DNA of 64,000 bases, from contig NZ_BMXI01000015.1 in assembly GCF_014651675.1 (NCBI RefSeq), positions 62,001 to 126,000 on the forward strand, read 5' to 3'. Below are positions 33,804-42,399 of the stretch, piece after piece. Both the position numbers and the translations under genes were made by a program. Numbering within the stretch: position 1 is the first letter of the stretch; the number at the start of each line of letters is the position of its first letter. This DNA comes from Roseibacillus persicicus (lineage in GTDB: Bacteria; Verrucomicrobiota; Verrucomicrobiia; Verrucomicrobiales; Akkermansiaceae). A model generated the notes under the pieces. That model was given only the letters and a program-made list of their open reading frames with translations. It was not told where the DNA came from and did no database searches.

Positions 33804-34057
33804 CGGATCGCGGCTACGATTCGGATATGTTGAGAAAGCAGGTTCTCGACGATGGAGGAGTTGCTCTTATCCCTCCAAAGAAGAATCGACGCAAACCGGT
33901 TCTCTACTTCCCTCACATTGGGAAGTAGAGGCATGTCGTTGAAAATTACTTCTGTCGTATCAAACGATACCGTCGAGTTCCTACGCGCTACGACCGTCTC
34001 AGCGAGACCTACATAGCGTTCGTATCTCTCGCGTCCTTAATGAATTGGCTCAAATAA
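33798..34057 (+). pseudogene. IS5-family transposase C-terminal fragment
   Basis: The frame LADRGYDSDMLRKQVLDDGG, ALIPPKKNRRKPVL, then after an in-frame TAG (33926-33928) RHVVENYFCRIKRYRRVPTR and YDRLSETYIAFVSLASLMNW matches the DDE C-terminal part of IS5-group transposases. The N-terminal part is missing: homology begins right at the attC crossover point. The last stop is at 34055-34057, and AATTTGTCCATCCGGCC just after may be the IS end. Confidence 0.78.
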
Positions 34058-34075
34058 TCAATTTGTCCATCCGGC

Positions 34076-34663
34076 CTAAACAGTTCGAAAACGTCGAGAC
34101 CCGAGACCAAGGGCTCCAAATGACACAAGAAAAATATGAGAAGGTTCGGGCACAGAAAAAGTCTGAATAATTGCGCTATCACCAGCCCATGTAACAAATA
34201 CGGTTTCTTCTTCAACCATTCCTAGGCTCGACAGAGTAGCCCCATGAAAAACAGCAGTTTCATTAACGCTTCCTATTAAAGGAGCCGTATCGACCATTTG
34301 AAGATAATAAGTTCTTTGAAAATTAAAAGTTGAATAGAAAAAAAATGGGGAACTGGTTGAAACACTTGATGCTGAGAAGAGCGATCCGGTTCCAGTCAAA
34401 CCTTTCGAGAATTCTACCCTAAATGAATTGGCTGCAGTAGTTGTCTCCCATCCAAAGACCCCCCCTAGTATACCCGGTGAAGCAGAAGCATTCGCCCCAA
34501 GCTGAATACTTGCAACTGAGGGGGTCAGGGCAGAAAAATCATAGGCTCCAATTGCTGTCATGGTCAAGTCCGTGCCATCGTCATAGATAGACATTGTGAA
34601 AGCGGCATCTAGATATCCTGCGAGGGAACCTAAAGTAATTAGAGAGAAATAATTTCGGCGCAC
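34076..34663 (-). CDS. PEP-CTERM sorting-signal exported protein
   Basis: The 195-residue protein (GTG start) has a weak N-terminal leader, a Ser/Thr-rich body with many small residues, and ends VPEPSHIFLVSFGALGLGSR plus a basic tail: the PEP motif, a hydrophobic stretch and arginines that define PEP-CTERM sorting signals. It should be exported and processed by an exosortase, which is not in this window. The body has no family I recognise. Base composition is lower in GC than the flanking chromosome, so it may belong to the acquired island. Confidence 0.82.
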   Translation of the reverse strand: MRRNYFSLITLGSLAGYLDAAFTMSIYDDGTDLTMTAIGAYDFSALTPSVASIQLGANASASPGILGGVFGWETTTAANSFRVEFSKGLTGTGSLFSASSVSTSSPFFFYSTFNFQRTYYLQMVDTAPLIGSVNETAVFHGATLSSLGMVEEETVFVTWAGDSAIIQTFSVPEPSHIFLVSFGALGLGSRRFRTV

Positions 34664-34953
34664 TTAGCGAGTAGGTAATCTGTAAAATGACAGCAGTAAA
34701 GAATAAAATAACGAGAACAACGGCACAAAAAATGTCAGACGCTGTAACTATTAGTTCAGGTGATCTTAAAAAGTGACCACTGCTATTCTCGCAGGTGATT
34801 CGGTTTTTTTCCGTTGCTGGTATCTCTCCATCTCGATGGCGGCCTTCCGAAAGTGTCGCGAGAATATCTCTATCTTGCCGACGAATTACTAAAAGATGTT
34901 CAGATTAGGTATCACCTTCCAGCAAGCTCCTGGCTCCGTTTCCCGGGACCACT
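34664..34953. other. Low-GC gap with a possible degraded mobile-element frame
   Basis: No intact gene. On the minus strand (about 34890-34770) a short frame reads FSRHFRKAAIEMERYQQRKK and ends at a stop, which looks like the decayed tail of a mobile-element or HTH protein that I cannot name. It abuts the truncated 3' end of the HsdR_N-type gene. Confidence 0.3.
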
Positions 34954-35892
34954 TCATTCTTCCGGGGTCTGGGCGATGTAGCGTCGCTTTCGCCCGGAAC
35001 AATAGGGGTGTTGAGAGCAACGTTGCAGAAAAGAGGGGTCTGATTTGGAGAGTTCCGTGAGGGCCGTCACCATGGCTTCTTTCGCATTGGCGTAGGGGAA
35101 GGCTTTGCCCGAAATGATGAGATGCCCGTGACGATTGGAAGACGAGGAGGGCTTCGGTTCTGCCTGAGGGGTTTGAGGAGGCCGAACCGAGTTTGTCGGT
35201 TTGGTGGGAGGAGTTTGAGAAACCACTGGTCGCCTCAAATTTGTGAGGAAGTCGGTGACGTCATCATCATCGGGACGAAAACCTGCTTTTGATTCGACCG
35301 CGTCGGCTAGCAGCTCAACGAGCGTTTCATCTCCGTTTTCAATCAGTTCGTGCCAGGCCTCAGGAATGGCGGAGCGGGCGACGGAACGGCGATTCCGGCT
35401 GCGGTATTCTCTCCGGGCGTTTTCCAAGGCTTCGCCTGATTTCACGCGATCGTTTTCCAGGTATCTTGTGAGGACGGCAGCCCCTTGTTCTGCTTCTCGC
35501 TCAAAGAGATCCAGCTTGTAAACTCTCCGATCCTCGTAGGAACCCTGTTCAGCAGGAAGGTAGAAGGACCAGGTTTTTCCGTCGGTGAGCACGATGAAGG
35601 GGACGCCGGTGTGGAAGGCATACTCGAGAGCTTGCCTGACCCCGTTCTCAGCCTTGCCGGGCTGTTTGACCTCGATGAAAATTGAGGGTTTGGAGGGTGG
35701 GTAGCACAGGGCAAAGTCCGCGCGACCCTCGCCGGTCTGAAACTCGGGCCATACGACATTTGTATCGTAAACATCCCAGCCGAGTTCTTGCAGCAGCCTC
35801 AGCACAATGCCTTGCGAGATCGCTTGTTCGTTTGGGAAACGGCCTTGGCGCAGCTTTGAGGTGACATCGGAGAGGACTTCAATGAGTGACAT
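34954..35892 (-). CDS. HsdR_N-type restriction endonuclease-like protein, C-terminally shortened
   Basis: The 312-residue protein has a PD-(D/E)xK core with D59, E74 and K76 (GEGRADFALCYPP, IFIEVKQPGKAENGVRQALE) and then TDGKTWSFYLPAEQG, as in stand-alone HsdR_N proteins. A Pro-rich linker follows, then a C-terminal HLIISGKAFPYANAKEAMVT module ending RRYIAQTPEE. Related proteins usually continue for roughly 50 residues with a GGWxxGTN-like motif, so this copy is probably truncated at its end. It is a putative standalone restriction or repair nuclease. A CTAACA hexamer lies 4 bases before the ATG. Confidence 0.8.
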   Translation of the reverse strand: MSLIEVLSDVTSKLRQGRFPNEQAISQGIVLRLLQELGWDVYDTNVVWPEFQTGEGRADFALCYPPSKPSIFIEVKQPGKAENGVRQALEYAFHTGVPFIVLTDGKTWSFYLPAEQGSYEDRRVYKLDLFEREAEQGAAVLTRYLENDRVKSGEALENARREYRSRNRRSVARSAIPEAWHELIENGDETLVELLADAVESKAGFRPDDDDVTDFLTNLRRPVVSQTPPTKPTNSVRPPQTPQAEPKPSSSSNRHGHLIISGKAFPYANAKEAMVTALTELSKSDPSFLQRCSQHPYCSGRKRRYIAQTPEE

Positions 35893-36329
35893 TTCTGTTA
35901 GGCGATTCGGAGTTGGTTGAAATTTGAGGGCGTGGCTCGGTGCTTTCGGGGCAATTTGCCGGGCGGTGGATGCGGGGAGAGAAGTTTGATGTTTAGTAGT
36001 CTTCTAACAGATAATGAAAACTAAAAAAGAATTATGAATGTCCCGAGATAGGGACTCAATTGCGGGTTTCGGGAAAATGGGGGGCGGCGAATAGGGAATG
36101 CGCCTTGGATTCTTGCTTCTTTCGCCTCTTTTTAGCAGGGGAGCGACCCGCACGGGTTTTTGTCTCGTGACCGTGTATCCTTCCTCCACTTTCTTCGAAA
36201 GTGGTTGGGGAGGTAGAGCTGGATTCGGGGAGGGGCCGCGAAACGGGCGAAAGTTCCGGAACCGGGACGAAACTGATTCCGAGATTTTGGGGCTACCGGC
36301 CTGTTTTGTGAGACGCTTCTTGGCGCATT
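35893..36329. other. Intergenic region between HsdR_N-type and VOC genes
   Basis: These 437 bases have no supported gene. They include a perfect 8-base stem CCACTTTC/GAAAGTGG around TTC (36186-36204) without a T-tract, a small GTCCC/GGGAC stem near 36040-36055, and the TGTTAG hexamer on the minus strand at 35896 (plus orientation) and 36004. The stretch CCGCGAAACGGGCGAAAGTT near 36238 resembles CCGCGAAACTGGC near 30748, a possible scattered repeat. Confidence 0.4.
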
Positions 36330-36749
36330 TTACTTTTCTGATGGGGCAGTGGGGCGGGCGGTCATTTCCCAGAGGACTCCGCGGGTCTGAGAGGGCTCGA
36401 TGAAGGCTGCTTCACCGTTCTGCGGCGCAGGATGGGGTTCGTTGGGTTTGGGCGCGAGTTGATAGTCGGCTAGCTTGGCCATTGCGGCACGGGTGTCGTC
36501 GACGCCCCAGCAAAGGTGGTGGATGTGCTCTCCTTTTTCTGCCAACTGGCTTTGCAAAGGATGGTCTTCGCTGAGGGGCTGCACGAGTTGGAGTTTGACG
36601 TTTCCGGCATTGAGATGGGTCAGGCGGACTCCGACTTCAGGGAGCTCTTCACTGAGGAGCAGCTCTAGTTTGAGAGTGTCGCGGTAGAAGGTGAGGGCTT
36701 CCTCGGTGTCTTTGACGAGAATGGCGACATGATCGAGATGATTGAACAT
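36330..36749 (-). CDS. VOC-family protein, methylmalonyl-CoA epimerase-like
   Basis: The 139-residue protein reads MFNHLDHVAILVKDTEEALT, FYRDTLKLELLLSEELPEVG, RLTHLNAGNVKLQLVQPLSE and HIHHLCWGVDD, closely following methylmalonyl-CoA epimerases, with His at positions 4/7 and in HHLCWGV as likely metal ligands. Epimerases convert S- to R-methylmalonyl-CoA in propionate metabolism; other VOC functions are possible. No mutase gene is nearby. It diverges from the acid-sugar operon across 86 bases. Confidence 0.8.
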   Translation of the reverse strand: MFNHLDHVAILVKDTEEALTFYRDTLKLELLLSEELPEVGVRLTHLNAGNVKLQLVQPLSEDHPLQSQLAEKGEHIHHLCWGVDDTRAAMAKLADYQLAPKPNEPHPAPQNGEAAFIEPSQTRGVLWEMTARPTAPSEK

Positions 36750-36835
36750 ATCTCCAGCCTGCCCGAGCCAAATTTCGAAGCAATCTCTTTTGGCGCAAGA
36801 TTCTCGCTAGGCGTGAGGCAAAAATTCTGAACATA

Positions 36836-37894
36836 ATGATCCTTGTGAGTCAGCCGAACTATAACATAGCTGTTCTTCCCGGAGACGGGATTGGTCCCGA
36901 AGTGACGTCTGCTGCGGTGGCGGTCCTGGATGCCCTACAGGCCAGCGGACCGGGTTTTTCCTTGAGCTATAGCGAGCATTCCGTGGGGGCCGGGGAGTTT
37001 TTGAAGTCGGGAAATCCCTTGCCGGATGAGGCCTTCGAAGCCTGCCGGGCGTCGCATGCGGTTCTTTTGGGGGCCATGGGCTTGCCTGGAGTGCGTTGGC
37101 CGGACGGACGTGAGATGACGCCGCAGATTGATTTGCGCGAGCGTCTCGATCTGTATGCCGGCCCCCGTCCGATCTATCTGTATTCGGCGGATGATTCGCC
37201 ATTGCGGGGCTATCAGCCCGGCGAAATCGATTTCGTCATTGTGCGGGAAAATACCGAAGGGCTCTTTTCGGCGAGAGGATCGGTTCAGCCCGAGGATCGC
37301 TTGTCGGCCAGTGATGTGCTGCATCTTACGCGGAAGGGCTGCGAGCGGATCTGCCGCTATGCCTTTGAAGAAGCGATGCGCAGGCGCAAGAAATGCAGTT
37401 TGGTGGATAAGGCGAATGTCTTGCCCACGATGGTGTTTTTCCGGGAGATTTTCGATGAGGTCGCGAAAGACTTTCCGGAAGTTGCTACGGAGCATATTTA
37501 TGTCGATGCGGCGGCCTTGTTTCTCGTGCAGCGGCCGCAGAGTTTCGACGTGCTGGTGACCGAGAATATGTTCGGGGATATTCTGTCGGACCTCGCCGCC
37601 GGCTTGGTGGGGGGAATGGGGATGGCCCCATCGGGAGACATCGGCACGGATTGCGCGGTCTTTCAGCCATCCCATGGCACGGCGCCGGATATCGCCGGGC
37701 AAGGGAAGGCCAATCCGGTGGGGACGATTCTGTCGGCGGCGCTCATGTTGGATTGGCTGGGCGAAAAGGAGGCCGCGATTCGGATCCAGAAAGCGGTGAA
37801 GATGGCTTTGAGCAATCCCGCGCACCGCACCCCCGATATGGGAGGGAAGGAGTCGACTGGGTCTCTCACCGAAAAAATCATTGCGAACCTTTAA
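36836..37894 (+). CDS. Isocitrate/isopropylmalate/tartrate-type decarboxylating dehydrogenase
   Basis: The 352-residue protein has the family signature start IAVLPGDGIGPEV, RENTEGLFSARGS, catalytic Lys in VDKANVLPT, Asp ligands in YVDAAALFLV and TENMFGDILSDLAAGLVGGM, and the NAD site PSHGTAPDIAGQGKANPVGT. Members oxidise and decarboxylate beta-substituted malates. It lacks the RxxTGG loop of true LeuB and is closer to tartrate/malate dehydrogenases. It leads an operon with a four-carbon acid sugar kinase; I infer it takes the place of PdxA2 and decarboxylates a 4-phospho acid sugar to a triose phosphate. The substrate is not proven. Confidence 0.85.
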   Translation: MILVSQPNYNIAVLPGDGIGPEVTSAAVAVLDALQASGPGFSLSYSEHSVGAGEFLKSGNPLPDEAFEACRASHAVLLGAMGLPGVRWPDGREMTPQIDLRERLDLYAGPRPIYLYSADDSPLRGYQPGEIDFVIVRENTEGLFSARGSVQPEDRLSASDVLHLTRKGCERICRYAFEEAMRRRKKCSLVDKANVLPTMVFFREIFDEVAKDFPEVATEHIYVDAAALFLVQRPQSFDVLVTENMFGDILSDLAAGLVGGMGMAPSGDIGTDCAVFQPSHGTAPDIAGQGKANPVGTILSAALMLDWLGEKEAAIRIQKAVKMALSNPAHRTPDMGGKESTGSLTEKIIANL

Positions 37895-38032
37895 TGGTCT
37901 AACAATCCGATGAACGAAAAAATTTTAATCAGTAGCAGGAAAGGAAAGTGTTGCTCTTTTGCGCATCACACTTGGCAAGCTTCTCTGATGCTTTGCGAAA
38001 TTCAGTCCGGGAAGAACACGTAGTCATTCTTT

Positions 38033-38677
38033 ATGCTGATTGATCTGACTGCCACTCTGACTCCCGAAACGCCCGGCGTTTCGTGGGAAAGTGCGAAGGA
38101 TTTGGAGCGCGACGGGTGGAATGCGCGCCTTTTGCATCTCTATTCCCACAGTGGAACGCACATGGATGCACCACGTCACTTTGGATGCAGCCATGAGATT
38201 GGGACCACGATTGACGAGCTCCCACTTGAGACTTTTCTGGGACCAGCGAGGGTTATTCATTTGGATGTTAGCGCGGGGGAACTGCTGCAGCCCGTGCACT
38301 TGGGAGAGTTGGCTGCTGACTTTGTCCCGGGGCAAGCGTTGTTGCTCCATACCGGATGGGCGGCGCATCGGGGGAATCTCGAAGTGTTTCGCAACCAGCT
38401 GCCGAGAGTCTCGGTGGAATTGGCCAGGTGGTGTGTGGAAAAGAAGGTGCGGGTTCTCGGGGTGGAGCCTCCCTCGGTGGCCGATGTAAACGATCTCGCG
38501 GAGGTTACCAAAATCCACGAGATCCTTTTGTCGGGAGGGGTGACCATTGTGGAAGGTCTGATCAATCTGGACCAGCTACCCGGTGAGGTAGAATTCACCT
38601 TGGGTGCTTTTCCTCTGAAAATTGAAGGGGGAGATGGTTCTCCCTGCCGCGCATTCGCTCATCTGAATTCCTATTGA
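38033..38677 (+). CDS. Cyclase-family (KynB/isatin-hydrolase-like) metal-dependent hydrolase
   Basis: The 214-residue protein has the family motif SHSGTHMDAPRHF (HxGTHxDxPxH), which binds divalent metal, and later LLLHTGWAAHRG and VLGVEPPSVADV. Relatives open amide or lactone-like bonds (kynurenine formamidase, isatin hydrolase). Here, beside an oxidoreductase and a sugar-acid kinase, it may hydrolyse a lactone intermediate. It follows the dehydrogenase by 138 bases and its TGA lies 2 bases before the kinase ATG. Confidence 0.85.
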   Translation: MLIDLTATLTPETPGVSWESAKDLERDGWNARLLHLYSHSGTHMDAPRHFGCSHEIGTTIDELPLETFLGPARVIHLDVSAGELLQPVHLGELAADFVPGQALLLHTGWAAHRGNLEVFRNQLPRVSVELARWCVEKKVRVLGVEPPSVADVNDLAEVTKIHEILLSGGVTIVEGLINLDQLPGEVEFTLGAFPLKIEGGDGSPCRAFAHLNSY

Positions 38678-38679
38678 TC

Positions 38680-40086
38680 ATGACCTTGGCAGAACTCACC
38701 AAAGACTTGGCGGCTCCCTGGCCGGAGGAGCTTGGCGCCGCTAATCGGGAGAAGTTACTTGCTTCGGGAAAGACCCTGGTTGTCTTGGACGATGACCCGA
38801 CCGGAACCCAGACGGTTTCGGACCTTCCTGTTCTAACAAGTTGGAGCGTGGAGGAGTTGCGGGAAGAGTTTACGCGGGGGACTCCGGTCTTTTACCTTCT
38901 GACCAATTCGCGCGCTTTGACGGAGGGACAAACGGAATCTTTGCATCGCGAAATTGGAGGAAATCTCTTGCGGGCAGGGCGGGAAGCCGGGCGCGAGTTT
39001 CTGGTGATCAGTCGGAGCGATTCTACTCTGCGGGGACACTATCCACTGGAGGTTGATACCTTGAGCGAGTCCTTGCAGTTGGAGAAACCGCTGGTGTTTT
39101 TTCTCCCTTTTTTCGAGGCGGGTGGGCGATTGACGCTCAACGGGACGCATTACGTGGTGGAAAAGGGGGAGGCGGTTCCCGCTCATGAAACTCCTTTTGC
39201 GCAAGACAATGCCTTCCCGTTTTCGTCCTCGTATTTGCCGGATTATCTCGTGGAAAAGTCCGGAGGAACAGTCGCCCTCGAGCAGGTGGTGCACCTTCCG
39301 CTCGCGTTGCTGCGGGAAGGCGGACCGGGAGAGGTCCAACGGGTGCTGGAGGCGGCTGATGCTGGGGCCGTTTGTATCGTGGATGCGCTCGAGTTGCGGG
39401 ACTTGGAGGTTCTGGTGAGTGTTTTACCAGCGGTCGAGGCCGCACGCCCTGTTCTCTACCGATCGGCTGCTTCCTTTGTGCAAGCTCGCGCAGGGCTGGC
39501 GACCCGAGACCTGCTGGCACCCCTCGAATTGGCCGATCCCGAGGAGAACGATCATGGCGGACTGATTGTGGTGGGCTCGCATGTGCCCAAGACCACCGCT
39601 CAGCTGGAGTCCCTTTTGCAAGGGGCGGAGGTGGAAGCTTTGGAGCTATCGGTCCCGAAGTTGTTAGAGAATCCGGATGAAGTGCTCTTTCCGCTCTCGC
39701 AAGCGATGAACCAATCGATTCAGGCTGGCAAAACGGTCGTCCTATCGACCAGCCGCGAGCGTATCGATGCGGAGAGCGCGGAGAGAAACCTCTTTTTGTC
39801 GCAGACCATCTCACGCGCGTTGGTCTCTCTAGTGCAGTCCTTGGTGGTCCGCCCGCGTTTCCTGGTGGCCAAGGGGGGAATCACTTCATCGGACTTGGCG
39901 ACTGATGCGATGGGGGTGAAACGGGCGCTCGTCTTGGGACAGATTTTACCCGGGGTTCCGGTTTGGCAGTTGGGCTCCGAGACTCGTTTTCCGGGGCTAC
40001 CGTATATCATTTTTCCAGGCAACGTGGGGGGAGAGGACGCCCTCCTGAAGGCCTTTCAAAAGTTAGAACCTAAAAATCAATCATGA
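38680..40086 (+). CDS. Four-carbon acid sugar kinase (DUF1537 family, OtnK/DtnK-like)
   Basis: The 468-residue protein (ATG at 38680 preferred over an overlapping TTG) starts with the SBD motif VVLDDDPTGTQTVSDLPVLT and FYLLTNSRALTEGQ, and ends with the nucleotide-binding domain VAKGGITSSDLATDAMGVKR and IIFPGNVGGEDALL. Characterised members phosphorylate D/L-threonate or D/L-erythronate at O4. It overlaps the next gene by 4 bases. It is the best evidence that this operon breaks down a four-carbon acid sugar. Confidence 0.92.
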   Translation: MTLAELTKDLAAPWPEELGAANREKLLASGKTLVVLDDDPTGTQTVSDLPVLTSWSVEELREEFTRGTPVFYLLTNSRALTEGQTESLHREIGGNLLRAGREAGREFLVISRSDSTLRGHYPLEVDTLSESLQLEKPLVFFLPFFEAGGRLTLNGTHYVVEKGEAVPAHETPFAQDNAFPFSSSYLPDYLVEKSGGTVALEQVVHLPLALLREGGPGEVQRVLEAADAGAVCIVDALELRDLEVLVSVLPAVEAARPVLYRSAASFVQARAGLATRDLLAPLELADPEENDHGGLIVVGSHVPKTTAQLESLLQGAEVEALELSVPKLLENPDEVLFPLSQAMNQSIQAGKTVVLSTSRERIDAESAERNLFLSQTISRALVSLVQSLVVRPRFLVAKGGITSSDLATDAMGVKRALVLGQILPGVPVWQLGSETRFPGLPYIIFPGNVGGEDALLKAFQKLEPKNQS

Positions 40087-41129
40087 GTCGATCCCTCAAA
40101 GGCTGTATCGTGGGAGCGGGCTATTTTGCGCGCTTCCAATATCAATCCTGGCAGTCGATCCCCGAAGTGGAGATCGTGGCGAATTGCAATCGAACCCTGG
40201 AAAAAGCGGAGGCGATGGCGGCGGACTACGGGATCCCTAGTAGTTATGCCGGAGCCGATTTCGAAGAGATGTTAGTGAGGGAGAAACCGGACTTTGTGGA
40301 TATCATCACTCCCCCGGAGACCCATCTCGAGTTCTGTCGAATCGCTTTCAAGCATGGGGTCCACATGATTTGTCAGAAGCCGTTGGCTCCGACTTGGGAC
40401 GAGACCCTGGAGCTTCTGGAGTTGGTCAAAGCCCATCCTGAAGTGCGCTTCATGGTGCATGAGAATTGGCGTTGGCAGCCCTGGTATCGGGAGATCAAAG
40501 CGATTCTCGACTCGGGTGTTCTGGGGGATTTTCACCATCTCAATTTTCTCTGTCGTTTGGGGGATGGTTGGGGTGAGGATGCCTATCTCGCGCGACAGCC
40601 GTTCTTTCGCGACTACAAGCGACTCTTTATTTTCGAGACCGGGGTTCACTTTCTCGACACATTCCGATTTCTTTTCGGAGAAGTTTCTTCTCTCTATGCC
40701 TCGACCTCCCGCCGTAATCCCGTGATTGCGGGAGAGGATTCCGCGCTGATTGTTTGTCACTTTCGAGAAGGCGGTTCGGCGGTTCTTGATGCCAATCGCT
40801 ATGGCGAACCGGATGCCTCGATCGAGAATCCCCGCTACACCTTCGGGCGGTTGCGTCTGGATTGTTCGAAAGGGAATCTCACCCTATCCGAGGAGGGAAG
40901 CATTCGGATCCAGTTGCTCGGGGAGGAGGCTACGGTGCATCCCTACAGTCCCTCACAAGAGGGCTTTGCCGGTAATTGCGTGCACGCGACCCAGCAGCAC
41001 TTTGTGAAACAGTTTCTCGCCGAAGAGCCGTTCGAATCTGAAGCCCACGACTACCTGAAGTCGATTGAGCTGGTCGAACTGGCCTATCAATCAGCTGCCA
41101 ACAATCAGGTTCAAAAACTGCCATCATGA
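40083..41129 (+). CDS. Gfo/Idh/MocA-family sugar oxidoreductase
   Basis: The 348-residue protein has a Rossmann start (GCIVGAGYFARFQYQSWQSI), EKAEAMAADYGIPSSY, and the conserved EKP equivalent CQKPLAPTWDE, with HENWRWQPW and ETGVHFLDTFRFLFGE in the C-terminal domain. Such enzymes use NAD(P) to oxidise sugars or their derivatives. In this operon it could make the lactone that the cyclase-family hydrolase opens. It is coupled by 4-base overlaps to the kinase and to the MFS gene. Confidence 0.9.
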   Translation: MSRSLKGCIVGAGYFARFQYQSWQSIPEVEIVANCNRTLEKAEAMAADYGIPSSYAGADFEEMLVREKPDFVDIITPPETHLEFCRIAFKHGVHMICQKPLAPTWDETLELLELVKAHPEVRFMVHENWRWQPWYREIKAILDSGVLGDFHHLNFLCRLGDGWGEDAYLARQPFFRDYKRLFIFETGVHFLDTFRFLFGEVSSLYASTSRRNPVIAGEDSALIVCHFREGGSAVLDANRYGEPDASIENPRYTFGRLRLDCSKGNLTLSEEGSIRIQLLGEEATVHPYSPSQEGFAGNCVHATQQHFVKQFLAEEPFESEAHDYLKSIELVELAYQSAANNQVQKLPS

Positions 41130-42373
41130 AAACTCGTCACCTTCTCGTCTGCCTCACCTTTGTCCTCTCGCTTCTACTCTATATCGATCGGGCCTGCATT
41201 AGCGTGGCAAAGGACAATATTGTGGGAGAGTTCAACCTCTCCGATAAGCAATTCGGGTGGATTCTTTCAATTTTCACCTTGGGATACGCGTTGGCGCAGA
41301 CGCCGTCGGGGGCGATGGCGGACAAGTATGGGCCTCGTCGGGTGTTGACGATCATCGTGGCACTTTGGTCTGCGCTCACTGCCATTACGGGAGCAGCTTT
41401 CAACTATGTTTTTCTACTCGTCACTCGTTTTGTTTTCGGCGCGGCGGAAGCGGGGGCCTTTCCTTCCTTCGCGCGCGCAACTTTCTCATGGTTTCCGGTG
41501 AAGGAGCGTGGGCTTGTGACCGGAATCAATTTCTCGGCATCCCGACTGGGAGCAGCCTTGGCTCTTCCACTGATGGTCGGATTGATCGAGGCGGCGGGAT
41601 GGCGTGGCTCCTTCTATATTTTGGGTGCCATTGGAGTGGTGATTGCCGTGATTTGGTGGTTCTGGTTTCGCGATGAACCGGCGGATCACAAGTTGATGTC
41701 GGATCGCGAACGGGACTACATTCTGGAGAACCGGCAAAAGGTAGTCGCCAGCGCATCGGTTAAGCTGAAGGTGTCCGAGTTGCTTTCTTCCGGTCCTTTA
41801 AAGCTGGCAATGGTGCAGTATTTCTGCAGCAACTTCACGTTCTTCTTCTGCTTGGGGTGGCTTTTTCCTTACGTCAAAGAGACCTACAATCTGACTGCAG
41901 CCAATGCGGGTCTGGTTGCAGCCGTTCCCTTGCTGGGGGGAGCGGTTGGCAATTGTTTTTCAGGTTGGCTGGTGGACAGGATCTACAGTGGAAAGCGGCC
42001 GGAGCTTTCTCGCCGAGTTCCGGCGGTAGTTGGCTTTTTATTAGCTGCTTTGGGGTTGTTAGTGAGTGTTCACATGGAGACGGTGGGGCCAGCTATCTTC
42101 TTTTTGACCATTGCGGTGTTCGGGGCTGATATGACCTTGAGCCCCTCTTGGTCCTACTGCGTGGATATTGGGGGACGGCATGCGGGGGCCTATTCCGGCA
42201 CAATGAATATGGCCGGGAATATCGGTAGCTTCGCGACGGCCTTGGCTTTTCCCTATCTCAAGGATGCCTTTGGAGTGGAGGCCTTTTTCTACGTCGCTGC
42301 AGTTCTCAATGTGGTGGCGATTGTCACTTGGACGCGGATGAAGTCTCCGCAATTGAAAGATGCAACCGCCTAG
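41126..42373 (+). CDS. MFS transporter, anion:cation symporter (ACS) type
   Basis: The 415-residue, 12-helix protein reads LLLYIDRACISVAKDNIVGE, WILSIFTLGYALAQTPSGAM, and RFVFGAAEAGAFPSFARATF, which is the pattern of the ACS family (hexuronate, galactonate, phthalate carriers). It probably imports the acid sugar used by the preceding four genes. Last gene of the operon; the next gene (PEP-CTERM) converges on it with a 26-base gap. Confidence 0.93.
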   Translation: MKTRHLLVCLTFVLSLLLYIDRACISVAKDNIVGEFNLSDKQFGWILSIFTLGYALAQTPSGAMADKYGPRRVLTIIVALWSALTAITGAAFNYVFLLVTRFVFGAAEAGAFPSFARATFSWFPVKERGLVTGINFSASRLGAALALPLMVGLIEAAGWRGSFYILGAIGVVIAVIWWFWFRDEPADHKLMSDRERDYILENRQKVVASASVKLKVSELLSSGPLKLAMVQYFCSNFTFFFCLGWLFPYVKETYNLTAANAGLVAAVPLLGGAVGNCFSGWLVDRIYSGKRPELSRRVPAVVGFLLAALGLLVSVHMETVGPAIFFLTIAVFGADMTLSPSWSYCVDIGGRHAGAYSGTMNMAGNIGSFATALAFPYLKDAFGVEAFFYVAAVLNVVAIVTWTRMKSPQLKDATA

Positions 42374-42399
42374 TTCGTTGCCGTAAGGGCTCTCGGCTT

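Noticed and set aside
36098-36403. 101-codon frame on the plus strand
   Set aside because: Arg/Gly/Phe-rich, overlaps the VOC gene and has no motif; treated as non-coding.
37911-38024. Possible 37-codon gene between dehydrogenase and cyclase-family genes
   Set aside because: It begins after a CTAACA hexamer, but the residues look random (many Cys, His, Lys) and no overlap or coupling supports it.
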